Source: Siphlonurus alternatus
Taxonomy: Eukaryota; Arthropoda; Insecta; Ephemeroptera; Siphlonuridae
Assembly (NCBI GenBank): GCA_949825025.1
Contig: OX463781.1
Coordinates: forward strand, 35,109,537 to 35,173,536
Direction of reading: 5' to 3'
Length of the DNA stretch: 64,000 nucleotides
The notes under the pieces: model-generated
Told to the model about the DNA's origin: nothing
Seen by the model: the letters and a program-made list of their open reading frames with translations, nothing else
Databases searched by the model: none
Part shown: positions 1 through 14,471 of the stretch, in pieces
Position numbering within the stretch: position 1 is the first letter of the stretch
How the letters are laid out: the number at the start of each line of letters is the position of its first letter
Position numbers and translations under genes: made by a program

Positions 1-1363
1 ATAATAAGTTTTGAAAATTGTGTGACAAGAAAATTCCTGTATATATATAAAAGATGAAGTGCATAGTTAATAAAAAAATAAACAGCTCTTGAACACATAT
101 TTTTATGAAGATACAACGTAGCAGAGTTTATTCATAAAAGTTTGGAATTTTTATATTAAATGTTTGGTGAAAGGAAAATGTTGCAGACGATTCTCTATAT
201 AATATACGAGTGGTGTAAAAAATCGATAAAGTATAAGTATAAGGTATAGCTGAAAGGTGAGGGACGGAAAAGTTTATATAGAGGTCCTGTGTATATGCTC
301 AAGAAAATGCTAAAATTGTTGATGTAAATAAGAGTTTCAAATTAATGTTACAAATTTCATGCATGTACAAAACTTACTTTATGTTCTTGAACTAAATTTG
401 TTACTTATAGATTATAATTATTATGTGAAGGTGTATATTTTATTATTATTCCATAACGTGCGTCACTTCAAATTGGCTTTTAGTACATATTTTATACGTT
501 GTATATTATATTATGGCAGCAACAAAAGTTAAAAAAAATTCACGCACACTTGCTATATAAATATATAATTTAATTATTGTTATAAATTTGTAACAGTAAA
601 ATTATGTTATTAAAATTAATATTTACTTACTGTTTCGTCCTTGTTGAATTAATGCACAAAAATTAAGTGTACATTGAGAAAAAAGTAGAGGTGTCCTTCC
701 CGACTGCATGACCCTCATAAAAAAAATCCTATAATAAAGTATAATAATTAAATCATAAATTAATACAAATTAATTATACTAAATTATTACATAACTTTTT
801 TACAAGGCGAGGTTTTCCACGGTTTCTTCAGTCTCACCTCAGTGAATGTGTAACAGGCCGTGGCCACCATCCACACCCCTATATCTTATCACTATACCCA
901 TTACCCCGCCGCGAGCTGTATATAGGCTCTTATAAGCTCTTAGGGGTGTATCCCTGTAAAAAAATAAATAATTAATTAATTAACAATATAGGGATAGGGA
1001 ATATACTGATAGCACAAGAAAAGCATGACTATAAAATAATATATAATATAACCATATATAATTTAATGCAACATGCAGGTATAGGTGTCAAAACACATTA
1101 TTATAAATGTGGAGTACGTACGTGGCAGCGTAGCAGCGAGCTAGGTGATGATGAAGGCGCGCGGTGATCATATTTAGATGAAAAATAAGGGTGTGCAACT
1201 TAAGTGTATGCTGCGGTGATGAGCATGGACCGAGAAAACCGCCCATATACCACACCACCAAAATTTTACATTTTATACATATGAAGATTGTGGAGAGTTT
1301 CTTATTCTCTCAGCAATGGCCCTTTATTTTTATATTTATAATTTTTAATATATAAATTATATT
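1..1363. other. AT-rich non-coding stretch
   Basis: No open reading frame with coding character, splice pair or RNA gene is visible. A slightly GC-richer patch at about 800-960 contains neither an ORF nor an inverted repeat that I can support. Confidence 0.6.
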
Positions 1364-1517
1364 GGGTGCGATTCACGAAGAAGTTAGGCAGGTTTCTAAC
1401 CACGTTTAGCTTAACCACGTTAAACTATACCTGTTTTACGTGTTAAACCACCTAGTTAAACGTGGTTGAGTTAAACATGGTTAGAAACCTGGCTAACTGC
1501 TTCGTGAATCGCTCCCA
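1364..1517. mobile_element. MITE, 154 bp, terminal inverted repeats GGGTGCGATTCACGAAG
   Basis: The left arm (GGGTGCGATTCACGAAG, then GGTTTCTAACCACG) pairs with the right arm (TTCGTGAATCGCTCCCA) over about 45 bp with few mismatches, and the centre is a degenerate CGTGGTTAAAC-type palindrome. It has no coding capacity. A remnant of the same terminus lies at 18200-18219. The superfamily is not assigned because a target-site duplication is not clear in the AT-rich flanks. Confidence 0.8.
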
Positions 1518-1568
1518 TTATAATTTTATCTTCTTCTTTCTTTCCGATAAAAAAATTGTAAATTTATA

Positions 1569-1571
1569 ATA

Positions 1572-1662
<91 letters not shown>
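1569..1662. repeat. (AT)n microsatellite
   Basis: Almost uninterrupted AT dinucleotide tract with single C and G interruptions. Confidence 0.97.
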
Positions 1663-1841
1663 TATGCAGCTTCATAATTTATAATCGATAAATACGATAC
1701 CCATTAATTTATATTACCTTTGTCTCATCTTATGAATATGTTAGCTTGACAGATTTCAATAACCCCTGAATTTTCAGCAACCAGCATTACATAGACGCTC
1801 GCAAAGTTGCAGCCTACAGGGATCCGACTAATTCAATCGAG

Positions 1842-2102
1842 AGTAGATTGCTATTTATGTATATTTTTTTATGGCTGATTTGGCTATAAAGTCTTATGTA
1901 CTTAAGCCCAAACTTCATGTATGATGTACTATGATATTTTCTAATAAAAGCCTATTTGAATTGAATTGAATTGAATTGAGTAGATTGCTATAATATGACG
2001 GCTCATTTGGCTGTAAAGTCTTATGTACTTAAGCCCAAACTTTATGTATGATGTACTATGATTTTTTCTAATAAAAGCCTTTTGAATTTGAATAGATTGC
2101 TA
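1842..2102 (+). mobile_element. Two tandem copies of a retroposon 3' tail ending in (TTGAA)n
   Basis: Two copies of about 100 bp (about 1871-1978 and 1997-2091) share GGCTATAAAGTCTTATGTAC, AAGCCCAAACTT, ATGATGTACTATGAT and TCTAATAAAAGCC. Each ends in TTGAA-type repeats, four in the first and a degenerate one in the second. This is the form of a 3' end of a CR1/Jockey-type LINE or a SINE that uses its machinery. The word AGTAGATTGCTA occurs before copy 1 (1842), between the copies (1979) and, slightly changed, after copy 2 (2092), so it looks like a target-site duplication shared by both. No reverse transcriptase is present. Confidence 0.7.
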
Positions 2103-3366
<1,264 letters not shown>

Positions 3367-3546
3367 ACAAGCAAATAAAGTGAATTAATAAACACAATTA
3401 AATACAATTAAAAAAAACGTACAAACAGATCAGCTAAAAAAATTAATAAATAAAAAATAATAAAAAAAAATCCATAAATACTTTCAATTCATTCTCCCTC
3501 TCTTTTCGCATCTGCACAGCACCATTAGTACGTAATTTGTAACAAG

Positions 3547-4031
3547 ATGGCGCAAGCAGTCAGATTTCGTATTCTCCCAGGAGGAGCTTGTCACTGTATG
3601 CGCAAAGCAGCTGCGCATTCGTTGTGTGCGTTGTCAGGATTCTTTGTGCCATTCTTGGCATTCCTAAAGCAGAGTTACTCTTCATATTTACGGACCAAAT
3701 ACCGTCCTAATTTTCATCAAACTTCACTAAGAAGGTGTTCAACTTTGATTAAGGTAAGTGATATTTAATTTTAAATCATTTTAGTTATTTATAGTTTGCT
3801 GTGAGTGAAGAAAAAGGCAGAAAATGCCAGCAATGTGATCGCAATACCTCCAATACTTCACATACTTGTCATGTTTGCCACTACCGACTTCCGGCGACTG
3901 GTGAAATTGAATCAACCTATTCATGTGTACAAACAAAATGTAAATTTCGCAAGCATATTCTTGTGTTGTGCAGTGTCTGTAGGGTTTATAATTATTTATT
4001 GACTTTAGGAAAACATTTGCTAGAGATGTAA
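3547..4031 (+). CDS. Candidate two-exon gene, 147 residues, zinc-ribbon-like second exon
   Basis: Exon 1 (3547-3753) opens with ATG in a good context (AACAAGATGG) and has an in-frame TAG just upstream at 3526. It ends in AAG before a strong donor GTAAGT. A very short 41-nt intron (3754-3794) ends in TTTATAG, and exon 2 (3795-4031) continues in the same phase to TAA, giving 69+78 residues. Exon 1 is basic and Cys/Ser-rich. Exon 2 has C-x2-C-x10-C-x2-C (KCQQC ... HTCHVC) and then further paired Cys (SCVQTKC, CSVC), a layout typical of zinc ribbons and also resembling the C-terminal Cys-rich finger of piggyBac-type transposases. An AATAAA follows about 300 nt downstream. I recognise no family. 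It could be a real small gene or a decayed transposon C-terminus. Confidence 0.4.
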
Positions 4032-4324
4032 GAATTAACACTTGGCTGTTGTGCGTTTTAACGCTAGTCTGTTGGAGTGTTGCGAGCGACGGCACCTTCA
4101 CTAAACGCCGCCCGTTTGGCGCCCTCAGAAAAACAATCGCTCACGCTCATTTGAATATTTAATTTTAAAAAATTAATTAATTCAGATTTTACTCTTTGCA
4201 TTTATATGAAACATGCAAAATAATGGACTCAATATTGTATATTTTTATTATTTTATTTCTCGAAAGTATGTGAAAGTACTGAATGCTATAACAGTGTAAT
4301 CATGAATCTGAATGCTTTTTACTT

Positions 4325-4330
4325 AATAAA
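4325..4330 (+). other. AATAAA polyadenylation signal candidate
   Basis: AATAAA about 295 nt after the stop of the candidate gene at 3547-4031, with a second AATAAA-type hexamer about 14 nt further on. The hexamer is common in AT-rich DNA, so the support is only positional. Confidence 0.25.
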
Positions 4331-4331
4331 T

Positions 4332-6254
4332 TATTATAAATAAAATTTTATATGCATATCATATTAAATTTGTATAGCAAAATAGCTGATTAAATTAATG
4401 CAATTTTGATTTTCATTATTTATTGCTGTGAAGTGGTGATTCTTAATATGATACTCAGCGTTATATATATTTTAATGCGAAGTTGCATTTACAGAAGAAT
4501 AATAATAATAATTATCCAACATTATTTTTCATGTTATCGATCGTGTGATAAAAATGTTTGTAATTATTTTATGAAATTAGCTTCTTTATCATAATATTAA
4601 GCTTCGTTCCTAAATTAATTGCCGAGTTTTGCGTCTGTTCAAAATAGTTAAAAAAAAAATAAATACTATATCAACTATTATGCAAATCAGATTTAACCCT
4701 TGTATTTAATTTTTAATGTCACTAAATTATTATCCTCACATTAATTATATTATTATACAATCGTCAAAATTATACTACAACAACAACAACAAAAAAACGG
4801 TACATGTATTCATGTATGTAAATGCATGCCATGTTTTGAAATTTAATTTGTGCAAAATAGCAACAGCAAAAAGTATGAGAACTCCAATTTTTAGTAAATA
4901 TTTCAGTATATAACTTGCAATATTATGTATATACAAGAATCACAAGACACCGGGCTAATCATACACGACTGTGTATGATAAATTTTCATTGCAAAAATTT
5001 CCTTTGATTTACATCAGAAGCGATAGTAACTACTGTAATTAATTTTTTTATTATCTAAATTTCAAAGCGACACTTCGTTAATTGATTATTTCTTTACAAA
5101 GAATGCTTCTTTGATTGACCATGTAATTATTAATGAGAACATAACAAAGTGTATTTCAATCTTGTAGGCTACACTACAGTATAATTTTAATTTTAAATTA
5201 TATTCCAACACACTTGTTGATTAACATGAGCAGTATGTTTTTCAAATTTTAAATACCGGTACATATTTGTTCTTGTAGCTGAGACAAATTGATGGTCGAC
5301 AAAATATTTCGATACAGAAGTTACTGTACCAGAAAAAGTTTTATAATATTTGTCAATAGCGTATACTTGAAATTGATGTCAACAGGTTAAAGAACAGCGT
5401 GAAGTTTAGTTGCAATGTCGAATTTAATGTTTTATCGATAATGTAAAGAATTCTCTGTACTAGAACTTGGAGATTATAGACACAAAATGGCATGCTAAAT
5501 TTATATTCAGGATTAGCTTCCTTTGTTTTCTTTTATAATAGACAAATATTATAGAGACATACAATTATTAAATTCTATATATTCGTAATATAAACACTAT
5601 TATAATATATATTATGTTTGTCTTTTGTATGATTCCATTATTAGCATTGAGAAAGTTTATTAACTTCACATGCTTGTAAAGGGTTAATAATTATAAATGA
5701 TTTCTGGAAACCGTTGAGATGTTTATTATATATCCAATCAAATTATTGTGCCATTATTTAATGGTCATGCTCGCTCACGAGTTCAGCACATTACATTATT
5801 TTCTACAGGGTGTCTTCTTTGCTAGACAGAAGCACAGTTGGAGAAATAAAGTTAACTAAAGCTACTGCTTTCCCGCTATCTTTAGCACGCCTCAAGCAAA
5901 CAGGGCTGTAGGTTATTTTTAAATCCATGGGTAGTAGGAGCTGCTACAACTACTATATAGTATAATATAGAGTTGTGTTTTTATTAGACATTTGCCAACT
6001 TTACAAAAGTGACTTTTAATAAAATAATCGAATTATATTTAAATTGATTGTTCTTTTGAGATATAAGACACGTATATGAACTGTGTGATCACAAATCTTT
6101 CTCTCTCTGTTAGTTATTTCACAGAACTCTAGCTAGCTGAGTGAGTGTGTAAAAATTGTGGTTAAATAAAAAAAACCTGTCCTGCCTAAGGGCATACAGT
6201 CAGCCACCGAGAAGATCTCTGCCGCCGTCGTTTCTCCAACCATGCAGTTAACCA
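4332..6254. other. AT-rich non-coding stretch
   Basis: I see only short random open frames, no splice pairs and no inverted repeats worth calling. Confidence 0.6.
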
Positions 6255-6262
6255 GTAACATA

Positions 6263-6411
6263 AAGCCGGTATTACACGATACAATTTTTCTAGCTATTGC
6301 ATACAATTTTTCCTTTCAAGAAAACTTGAACTCCATTTGTTTGTATGGAGATGAAATTTTCTTGCAAGGAAAAATTGTATGCAAAATTGTATGGTGTAAT
6401 ATAGGCTTAAC
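6263..6411. mobile_element. MITE, 149 bp, flanked by 8-bp GTAACATA duplication (hAT-like)
   Basis: The arms pair over about 50 bp: AAGCCGGTATTACAC.. at the left against the complement of GTGTAATATAGGCTTAAC at the right, with inner arms around CATACAATTTTTCC and GGAAAAATTGTATG. The flanking words GTAACATA (6255-6262 and 6412-6419) are identical, an 8-bp duplication typical of hAT-type insertion. It has no coding capacity. A related element with similar outer and inner arms is at 46536-46704. Confidence 0.85.
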
Positions 6412-6419
6412 GTAACATA

Positions 6420-8257
6420 TAGGCGGCGGTGATGATGAATATGATGCATCATGCAAAGTTATACAGGGTGCGGAGAACGGGAGCTATCTATACTACACTT
6501 TGGATTAGGAAGAGGACCTTGTCATAAATAAACATTAATGAAAAATTATATTAATATTTTCAGTTGAAAATATAATAAATTAATAAATTGTTATAAATAA
6601 AAGTTGATTTACTGTATATAGTTACAGTTGAATGGAGGGTAATTTCCTCCCCCAGTTTAGTTGCGGCAAAGGGGAAAATATATAGACTCTGTAAGGGAAA
6701 GGCGGGGTAAATTTTTTCCTGAAAAGCACTTATTATAGCAACCTTTCACCCTGATCACTGAACCCTCCAAATCCCCCCCCCCCCCTTCCTTCCTCCTGAA
6801 TTATTTTTTTTCACATTTATAATTCAAATTTTTATTTCGATCGTTTTGGCTTTACAGCATAGATCACGTCAGAGTTGTTACATAGATTATATACATAACA
6901 GATACTTAATTCTAATTAACATAGTACTTAAAAAAAACATACATAGTTATAGATATTTAAAAATAACATACACAGGTATATAAAATATTCATGAATAAAA
7001 ATACACTAATAACATGATTATGTTCATTATTAACATTTTTTTTTTAATTTTCATGATATTTTTTTATAAGAGGAAAAAAAATGTTTTTTTTTTTTTTTTA
7101 TCACTTTATGTGAAAAATCACTTTCACATAAATATAATTCACATATAATTTCTTGATTCACTACATTGCTTGATGCACAATGTTTCTTGATGCACTATAT
7201 ATATATATAGTTCACATAACACTTTGATGGTCAAATCTAAAAATAAACAAATTTACTGTTTTTAATTTGGAGCCATTGATAAAGATGACATTTTTTGTTT
7301 TTGTTGATCTGTAAGAGCAACGTTCCAGTTTGCGACGTCCTCATATTAATTAAATTAATAGTTATAATATATTATAATGTAGATTCCAAACAACTTTTTA
7401 GCAAGAGCTACTGCAGTTTTGCATTCTCTTGCATGTATATTTTATTTTCCTTACCTTTAATCTTGAAGTCTAAACAAAACCATTTTTGTTTTCTTTCAAA
7501 TGTTAGAAATGTCTTGTTCTGCATCTGGCGGTCTTTTTATGTCCATGTTGTATATGTGCATATTGATTATTTTTTAATGTTTCTTGACTGTGTGTTTCAT
7601 TGGTATGTCAGCTATATAACGATGTGTAGATAAACTTTTTACTGCAAAGATAAGTTCACATAAACTCAGTTCTCACAGGGATTATGGTAATCGACGTTCG
7701 TATCGTGAATTTACGTAAGTGCTAGAGAGCCAATCAATGAGGAGATGTAGAAGTCACAAAAAGTTTCCAGCATAAAGGATGGAGACGTTTAACACTGCAA
7801 AGGTGTATGGATAGCAAAAAATTACCAAGAAAAATATAACAATTTCTAGGGTGAAAGAGGGGGAGGGGGGAACAATCGATTTTATTACAGAAATAAATAT
7901 TAAATTTCTTTTCCTCATTCTTATACTTGGTGTGATGAACTCAGCTGTGGATTAACTGCTCAGCTGTTATTAATGTTTTGTGAGTCGTCATGCTCCACTG
8001 CATCAGAGCACCCTTGCGGCAAGGTGGCGTGAGAAAACGGTGCGCACCCACCGACGAAGGAAATGGACGAAACGCACTTTCCGTGTTTATAGCAGTTGGA
8101 CACAGCAAGTAACCTTCTATCTAGCCGCTCTCTCTATCAATACACCATCTTAACATCCCTTGAACTTATTACATAGTCGCTCCAGTGCTGTACATATAAA
8201 CATCACGAGGTTTTGTTGCAACTAAAAACATGTCCATATTTAAAAAAATAAAGCTTA

Positions 8258-8263
<6 letters not shown>
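6420..8263. other. Non-coding stretch
   Basis: It contains a C-tract (6773-6785), poly-T/A runs near 7040-7100 and a 112-codon open frame at 7295-7633 of Cys/Phe/Ile-rich, AT-driven composition without domain or splice support. I see no gene. Confidence 0.55.

Positions 8264-8332
<69 letters not shown>
8264..8332. repeat. (AT)n microsatellite
   Basis: Perfect AT dinucleotide tract of about 34 units. Confidence 0.97.
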
Positions 8333-8334
<2 letters not shown>

Positions 8335-11300
8335 ACATCACAATACAATGTTTCAGTGCATGTTACAGTGCATGGGATGGTGACGAGTTCATTATATAAA
8401 CATTTTACATATATAAAATATGAGTTCACAGAGATTTTTGCTTTATATATTATTTTGTCATATTTGAACTACATTTTATGCACTTTTTTAAACTACATGC
8501 ATGATATAATCTGTATAATGTAATATGTTTATATAAAAATGACAGGTCTATTAGTAGAATGAAGTATAAAGTAAAAGTAATATCGCAAATGTCAGTATAT
8601 AGATTGAATGAAAGTGTTTCTCTCTTTTTTTTTTTTATATTACGTATTACGTTCGGTTACTTGATCCTTTCACAAACTTCTGCAGTACTCTATATACATT
8701 ATATTGAGCGCATATAAGCGCGGCAATATACATTGTGAGGGCGTAACATATAATAACGATAGATTTATAGCTAGGGGCATGAAATATCATGATTGTTATG
8801 CAAGACCTATAATATTATATATACCAAAGAAAGTTTCTCAAAAGCATGATATGCGGCTGGCTTATGAGGGGAGAAGGGTATAGTATGACTTGATGTTAGC
8901 CGCGATTTCTCGAGCAAAACAAAGCCTGAGGAGGACACGAATGTACCGCCAAACATGTGAGCAATGTGAAGCAAGTCACCAAAGCGAGAACGCATGTATT
9001 GTGGTGCCTAGCGGAGGAACAAAGAGATGATCGGGACAGCCCGGGGCGGGGCTTCAGGTAGAGTTCTTTTTTTTTTTTGTCTTCACCTCGTCAAGGTTAA
9101 CAAGAATAATAATAAAATAAAAAAATAGAGAAAGAGACACCAACCACCACAAGCATGAACGGATGTGAGTTATAAAATTGTTCTACAGTTAAATGCAACA
9201 AGTGTAGATCTTTATTATTATTATTATACTGTCTGTAACATTTATACATTTTTTTTATAATAATTTATTTAAATTTCTATATAAAAAAAAATTCATTTTT
9301 ATACATAAAATAACACGTTTTATTATATTCATGCTGTTGTATTATTATTCGTATTTTTTTGACAACTCTCTAGAGATTTTAAGTCAAGTTGTAATTACCC
9401 TCGCTACATCTCGTCAACTTCTGTATTGTATCATGTGTACTCGCGCACGCTCATCAACCCTTCCTTTGTACCTGGTAGCCGCTGCGGGCTCTCAAGAGAT
9501 ACAAGACGACGACTTTGATATCCTCCCTTGATCTCTATATAGTAAGAACATACTCCTCTCTCATCTCAAGTACACCAAAGATGGTCTTCGTCCTTCTCTT
9601 GGGGGAAAATCAATAGCGGACTACTACTGCCGCCGTCTGCTTGCTGGCTAGCTCGTCGGCTCGCTCGCTTGCGCCGCCGCCACCACTGATGTTACGCTGG
9701 CTGAGGAGGGCGGGCCAGTGGCTCATCGCACCGCCGCTACCGCCGCCCCGACACGGCCAAGTGACGCAAAGCACCAGCTAACTGCTACCCCCCCCCACCC
9801 CCGCTTGTTCCTACCGTCCTCAGTGGCACCGCTCGATACAAACTTGCGTCGTCTTTAAAAACAAAGGGACAATGAATTTAATACCAACTACACTTTATAT
9901 AACGTGAAAACTTCAAACAAACAAATTGGAAATATGCCATGACTTTTTATTTGAAAATAAGATATTCGATTCCTCCGTGGTATACGGTATACGATAGGTA
10001 AAAAATATATTCATTATATAATTATAAAAAAAATTGGTACTGCAATATTTTTTTTATGACAAAATACAGTAATAATGTATTAATAATAATTGAGTTTCTG
10101 TAATACTGTATTATTCACTTATTATTAACCTCAAAACATCCTCATTATAATTATTATAATTACACCTATTCATAAAATATTGTATAATAATTGCTATACA
10201 AAAAGTTTATAATATAATTAAGGAAAAGGGTATTTGCCATGATTACTGTAAATCAAAGATTAATTATTGAGATACATGATATTTTTATCAATTAATAATA
10301 ATATAGATGAATATAAATTATGTATTATATACATAATAATCTTATTACCATTTTTAGGTGGTAGACAACATTAATAACTCTTATATTATTATTTGTCAAC
10401 GTTCTGTTTTGAAATAAATTTACAGCGATTGATTGAATAAAAAAGGTTAAAAAAAACTGTTGAACTCTCTATATATATAGTATAGTAAGATTTTTCCTTC
10501 AAACAATTTACTTATATGTAAATGGAAGGCGGAAAACCTGGTATTGCTCGGTAAAAATCGATGAGCGTTTGAAGTGATTGCCACAAAACGTTTTGCTCAC
10601 CGCACAATAATGTTCGGTACATCAGCAGTGAGTGGAGGAAGAAATCTGTTGCAAATCATTCGACTCAATCCGATTGCGGTTAGAATCTCATTAGTTTGTT
10701 TTTCTCTCTTCCCACGCGACTAACAATTACAGCATCATGGGGTGGAAACACTCCATTGTAGCACCAACAAACTTGATTATATTTATGTTTTAGTGACAGA
10801 AAACAAAATGAAATAGAAACTTTTAACATTCGTTATTTTTCAAATCATTTTATTTTTTTTTCTTGCAATATAGTGCAGTAATGGATTTGTATACGAAAAA
10901 TTCAATAAACAGAAACTTTGTCTCTGTATTCTCTATATAATGGTTTACTAAACATGCATGACGCATTTTCGATGTTGTTTGGCGTCGTTTTTATGAATTG
11001 TTTATTATTATAATAATTATCATTAATTATGCAATAATTTTAGAGTAATTTTGTTTTCTGTAATCCTTTGATCTTCCTCCGTATGTTATGCTCTCTCCCT
11101 CTCTCTCCTCTGTATTGATGACGTGTGCCAGTTCTCCATGCCATGGTCTATCTTATACAGCCGACGACGACTCTCTTGTAGCGCGGGCGCCGACCGTCAA
11201 ACCAGATTCTCGCGAGCTCCAATTTTTTTATGCAACTTTAATTTCAATTGTTTTTTTATACAAACCCATTTAAGGAAGGAGATAAAAAAAATGAATAGTA

Positions 11301-12844
11301 GGCATTACTGTTGAATAACAGTTATTTTAGTATACTTTTTTATTACTATATAAGAATTTGATTAAAATAATACTCGAAATATTAAAAGTTATTTGTCTTG
11401 GACATAGAAATATATTAGTTTGTAAACTTCAGATAAAAATGAAATCGTGTAAAAATGTCAATATATAATATTATGTAATTATATTATGTGTTGTTATCCA
11501 AATTAAATTTACATTACTATACTTTGGTAATTAATTAAGCAATTTATCATTTAATATAGTACTTCTATTACTTCTATTTATAATTATACATTGAGCCTAA
11601 ATATATATAATGGGTATATAGGTACTCTATGCAGCATATCGTATTCACAATATATTATATACAATATATAGATACATAATATATATATATATATATACAT
11701 AACCGCATTGCGCTTGTAGCGTTACGTTAACTCATTGTATTGCTGTAACCATAATCCATTGTATATTATGTATTATATCTCTCTATATGGTACACACATA
11801 ATATAATATATATAGTGAACTATTTGGTGAAGCTTGAAAAGCTACAGCAGCATCAGGCACAGAAGAGATGCCACAAAGGACAATCCATTTTGTTGGTGGA
11901 TGGTTTTGGTCGGTATCCTTTGTGAGTACATGTAGTTCTGCTGCTGTATATACCATGCAATTCTCATACTGTAATAGTGAGCTTCATATATGTCCGCCGC
12001 ACAATGTCGCACGGTGGGATTCCATTCGGTCATCATTGTACACTGATGGTAATAACCAGCCAAGCTATTAATCAAACAGCGACGCCGGCGCTGGTGGCGC
12101 TATATACTTGCTGTAGTGACATCAAACAACGAGAGCTCTCTGCATGCTGGCCAAAGCCACCCTGACTGGTTCATATATAATACTCATGAGGGGGGGGGGG
12201 GTGAAATGAGGAGATAATATATTGAGTGTAAGAGTTATTATTATACCATCATGGATGTTATCATTTATTACTATAATTAAATCATTTTAATTGAACTATA
12301 GTTAAATTATAAAACACATGCTGACACAACTGTTTGGCGTTTATTATATATTTATATATAATTTTGATATTTTGAATTATTATATTATAAAACATATCAC
12401 AGCAGATTAGTATATAAATGTAAATAATTCATTCATGCACGTCGTTATATATAATTATATATTTTATTAGTTTTTAAAATTGTCATAGTATTCTATAATT
12501 TTTATATTTTTTTCTGGTTTATAGTTTTAAAATATTCAACACCTAATTTTTAGAACAACAGCGCAATTATATATTGTTATTATTATAATTTATAAATAAA
12601 TAAATAACACATGTTCCAATCTAATAATATAGTGCTAATTCTGTGTGCTGTTGCTCTGCAGCACGCTATGTAGTATATGTAATACCATGACAGTAAGATC
12701 TATTAACTGCCTGCGGGTCTAGTTAATTTTTGTGTGTTATTGTCTTGGCATTCCGCCATGAACGTATGTACCTTATGACGTCAGCACTGAGTACCAAATC
12801 AACCCTTGGTGACAAGCCGGGCTTAGTGATGATGACCATTTACC
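8333..12844. other. Non-coding stretch, candidate intergenic/intronic
   Basis: AT-rich DNA with mixed-composition islands at about 8880-9060, 9590-9850, 11090-11220 and 11830-12170. Open frames of 60-77 codons occur in these islands on both strands, none with a motif I recognise or a convincing splice pair. Confidence 0.5.
9590..9850. other. GC/CpG-rich island in AT-rich surroundings
   Basis: A 260-bp patch with GCC/CCG triplet runs and many CpG dinucleotides. No frame is open through it. Such islands in arthropod introns can be promoters or enhancers, but no core promoter element decides it. Confidence 0.3.
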
Positions 12845-12985
12845 TTTTTTTTTTATCCAGACCCTTGGTGGTAAGGACATTATCACACTAAAAAAAAATG
12901 ATCGTGAGTTTGATCCCAGCCACCGCCATGCATATTTTACCTATACGGACATAACGAATGCTTAAGTCTACTAAAAAAAAAAAAA
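12845..12985 (+). mobile_element. Degenerate tRNA-derived SINE-like sequence
   Basis: A box-A-like CTTGGTGGTAAGGACA is followed about 50 bp later by a box-B-like GAGTTTGATCCCAGCCACC and, about 60 bp on, by an A-rich tail (12973-13003). The order A box, B box, A-rich tail is the SINE layout, but both boxes are imperfect and there is no flanking repeat I can define. Confidence 0.4.
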
Positions 12986-12989
12986 CAAA

Positions 12990-14467
12990 AACAAAAAAAC
13001 AAACATGCACAGGTGCATATCCGGGAGATGATTGATGACATCTTCCATCAGTTGCCTACCATCTTGATTGAGGTTTCCATGATTCCCTTATTCACTAGGA
13101 CAAATGCCGGGCAACGCCGGGTCCACGAAGAGCCGAGAAAGTATATTATGCTAGTGACCGAAACCACAAATTTAATTCAGGAAAAAAAAAATATATATTT
13201 CGAAATATTTTTCATTTATTTTTTATTGTAAATAAAAAAAAAAGTGACCAAACGTCAGTCTGATGCTGGATTGTTTGTGCACATGCGGACTTGGCACACT
13301 GTACGTCTTAAGAAGGGGACTATTACCGCTGCTGCAGTCTCGCCGGCCTAATTCAATCCCCGTTCGTCCCGACACGATAAAAAGCTACAGCTGTGCTCGT
13401 AGCTCCTTGACTGTACGAGTGATTCAGCAAGCGGCGGCGAGTTTTTTTAGTCTACCGCTGTGGAGTGTGGGGGGATATTTTCTAAGAAATCTTCATAACA
13501 CACAATCTCTTCCTTTCTTCCTCTGCGAAACGCCTCTCACTTCTTCATGTCTTTACTTTACTATTTATATTTTTTAACCTTTTAAAAGTATTTTCAAATG
13601 TTTTAAAATTGTGGTTAACCACATTTTTTTTTTTTTGTCCAAGAGAAAATTTGTATACATTATACAATAATTTTGTCACAACATGCAGTTAACTGATAAA
13701 AATGAACATTAACTTTAGTTGATGACGTGCGCCACATTTTTGTTCAGAATAATAATTTTAAGAATTGCAAAAAAAAAAAATGTTTTTTTCTTCGTTGCAT
13801 GCAATGCAAAACAAAAAATAATAATATTCATCATAAATACAGCATGAAGTTACTTTATATCTTGAAAATTTGAAATAGAATAAAATTATTTTATATTATA
13901 GAATGAAATTATTTGAACTGCAATGTACCAGTATAATTACACTCATCTCATTAAAAATTCAAATTTCAAAATAACATGCACTATATGCACATAATATATT
14001 AATTATTATATGCTTGCTTTTGTATAAATTATCAAATAAATTGTTTTAAAAAGCACTCTCCTATAATTAATTAATTTTATAAATTATATGATATTAAAAA
14101 TTAAACTTTGATATCATTTTTATAACATGACTTCATGTCTTTAAATTGATGAGACATAATCAAATCATTTTCCAGTAAGTTAAACTAACGACTCTTCTCC
14201 TCGTTTCTAATGTTCTAAAATAGCCTTGACCCGAGCGTGACCCAAGTAATTTAAACCGTTGTTTCTCGCGGCGGGGTGAGACAGACTTGCTTGCTGGTCG
14301 TCGTCGGTGAACCGTGGCTGCTGCTGCTGCCTGCTCGCAACATTTCCACGTGATTTTCTACGAAGACTGCAAATGAAAGACTCTGGCACGGAAGTATAAG
14401 CCGAAAGTATACAAGAATTTTGGAAATTTATAATATATAGAGATATTAGAGTGCTCTCTTGAAAGTT
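12990..14467. other. Non-coding stretch
   Basis: It holds a 104-codon ATG-started open frame (13263-13577) in a mixed-composition patch and a (GCT)n-like run near 14310-14335. No domain, splice pair or polyadenylation context supports a gene. Confidence 0.5.
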
Positions 14468-14471
14468 TTAA

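Noticed and set aside
13263..13577. 104-codon ATG ORF
   Set aside because: Residues after the first 70 are driven by AT-rich sequence, and no motif, splice pair or polyadenylation context supports it.
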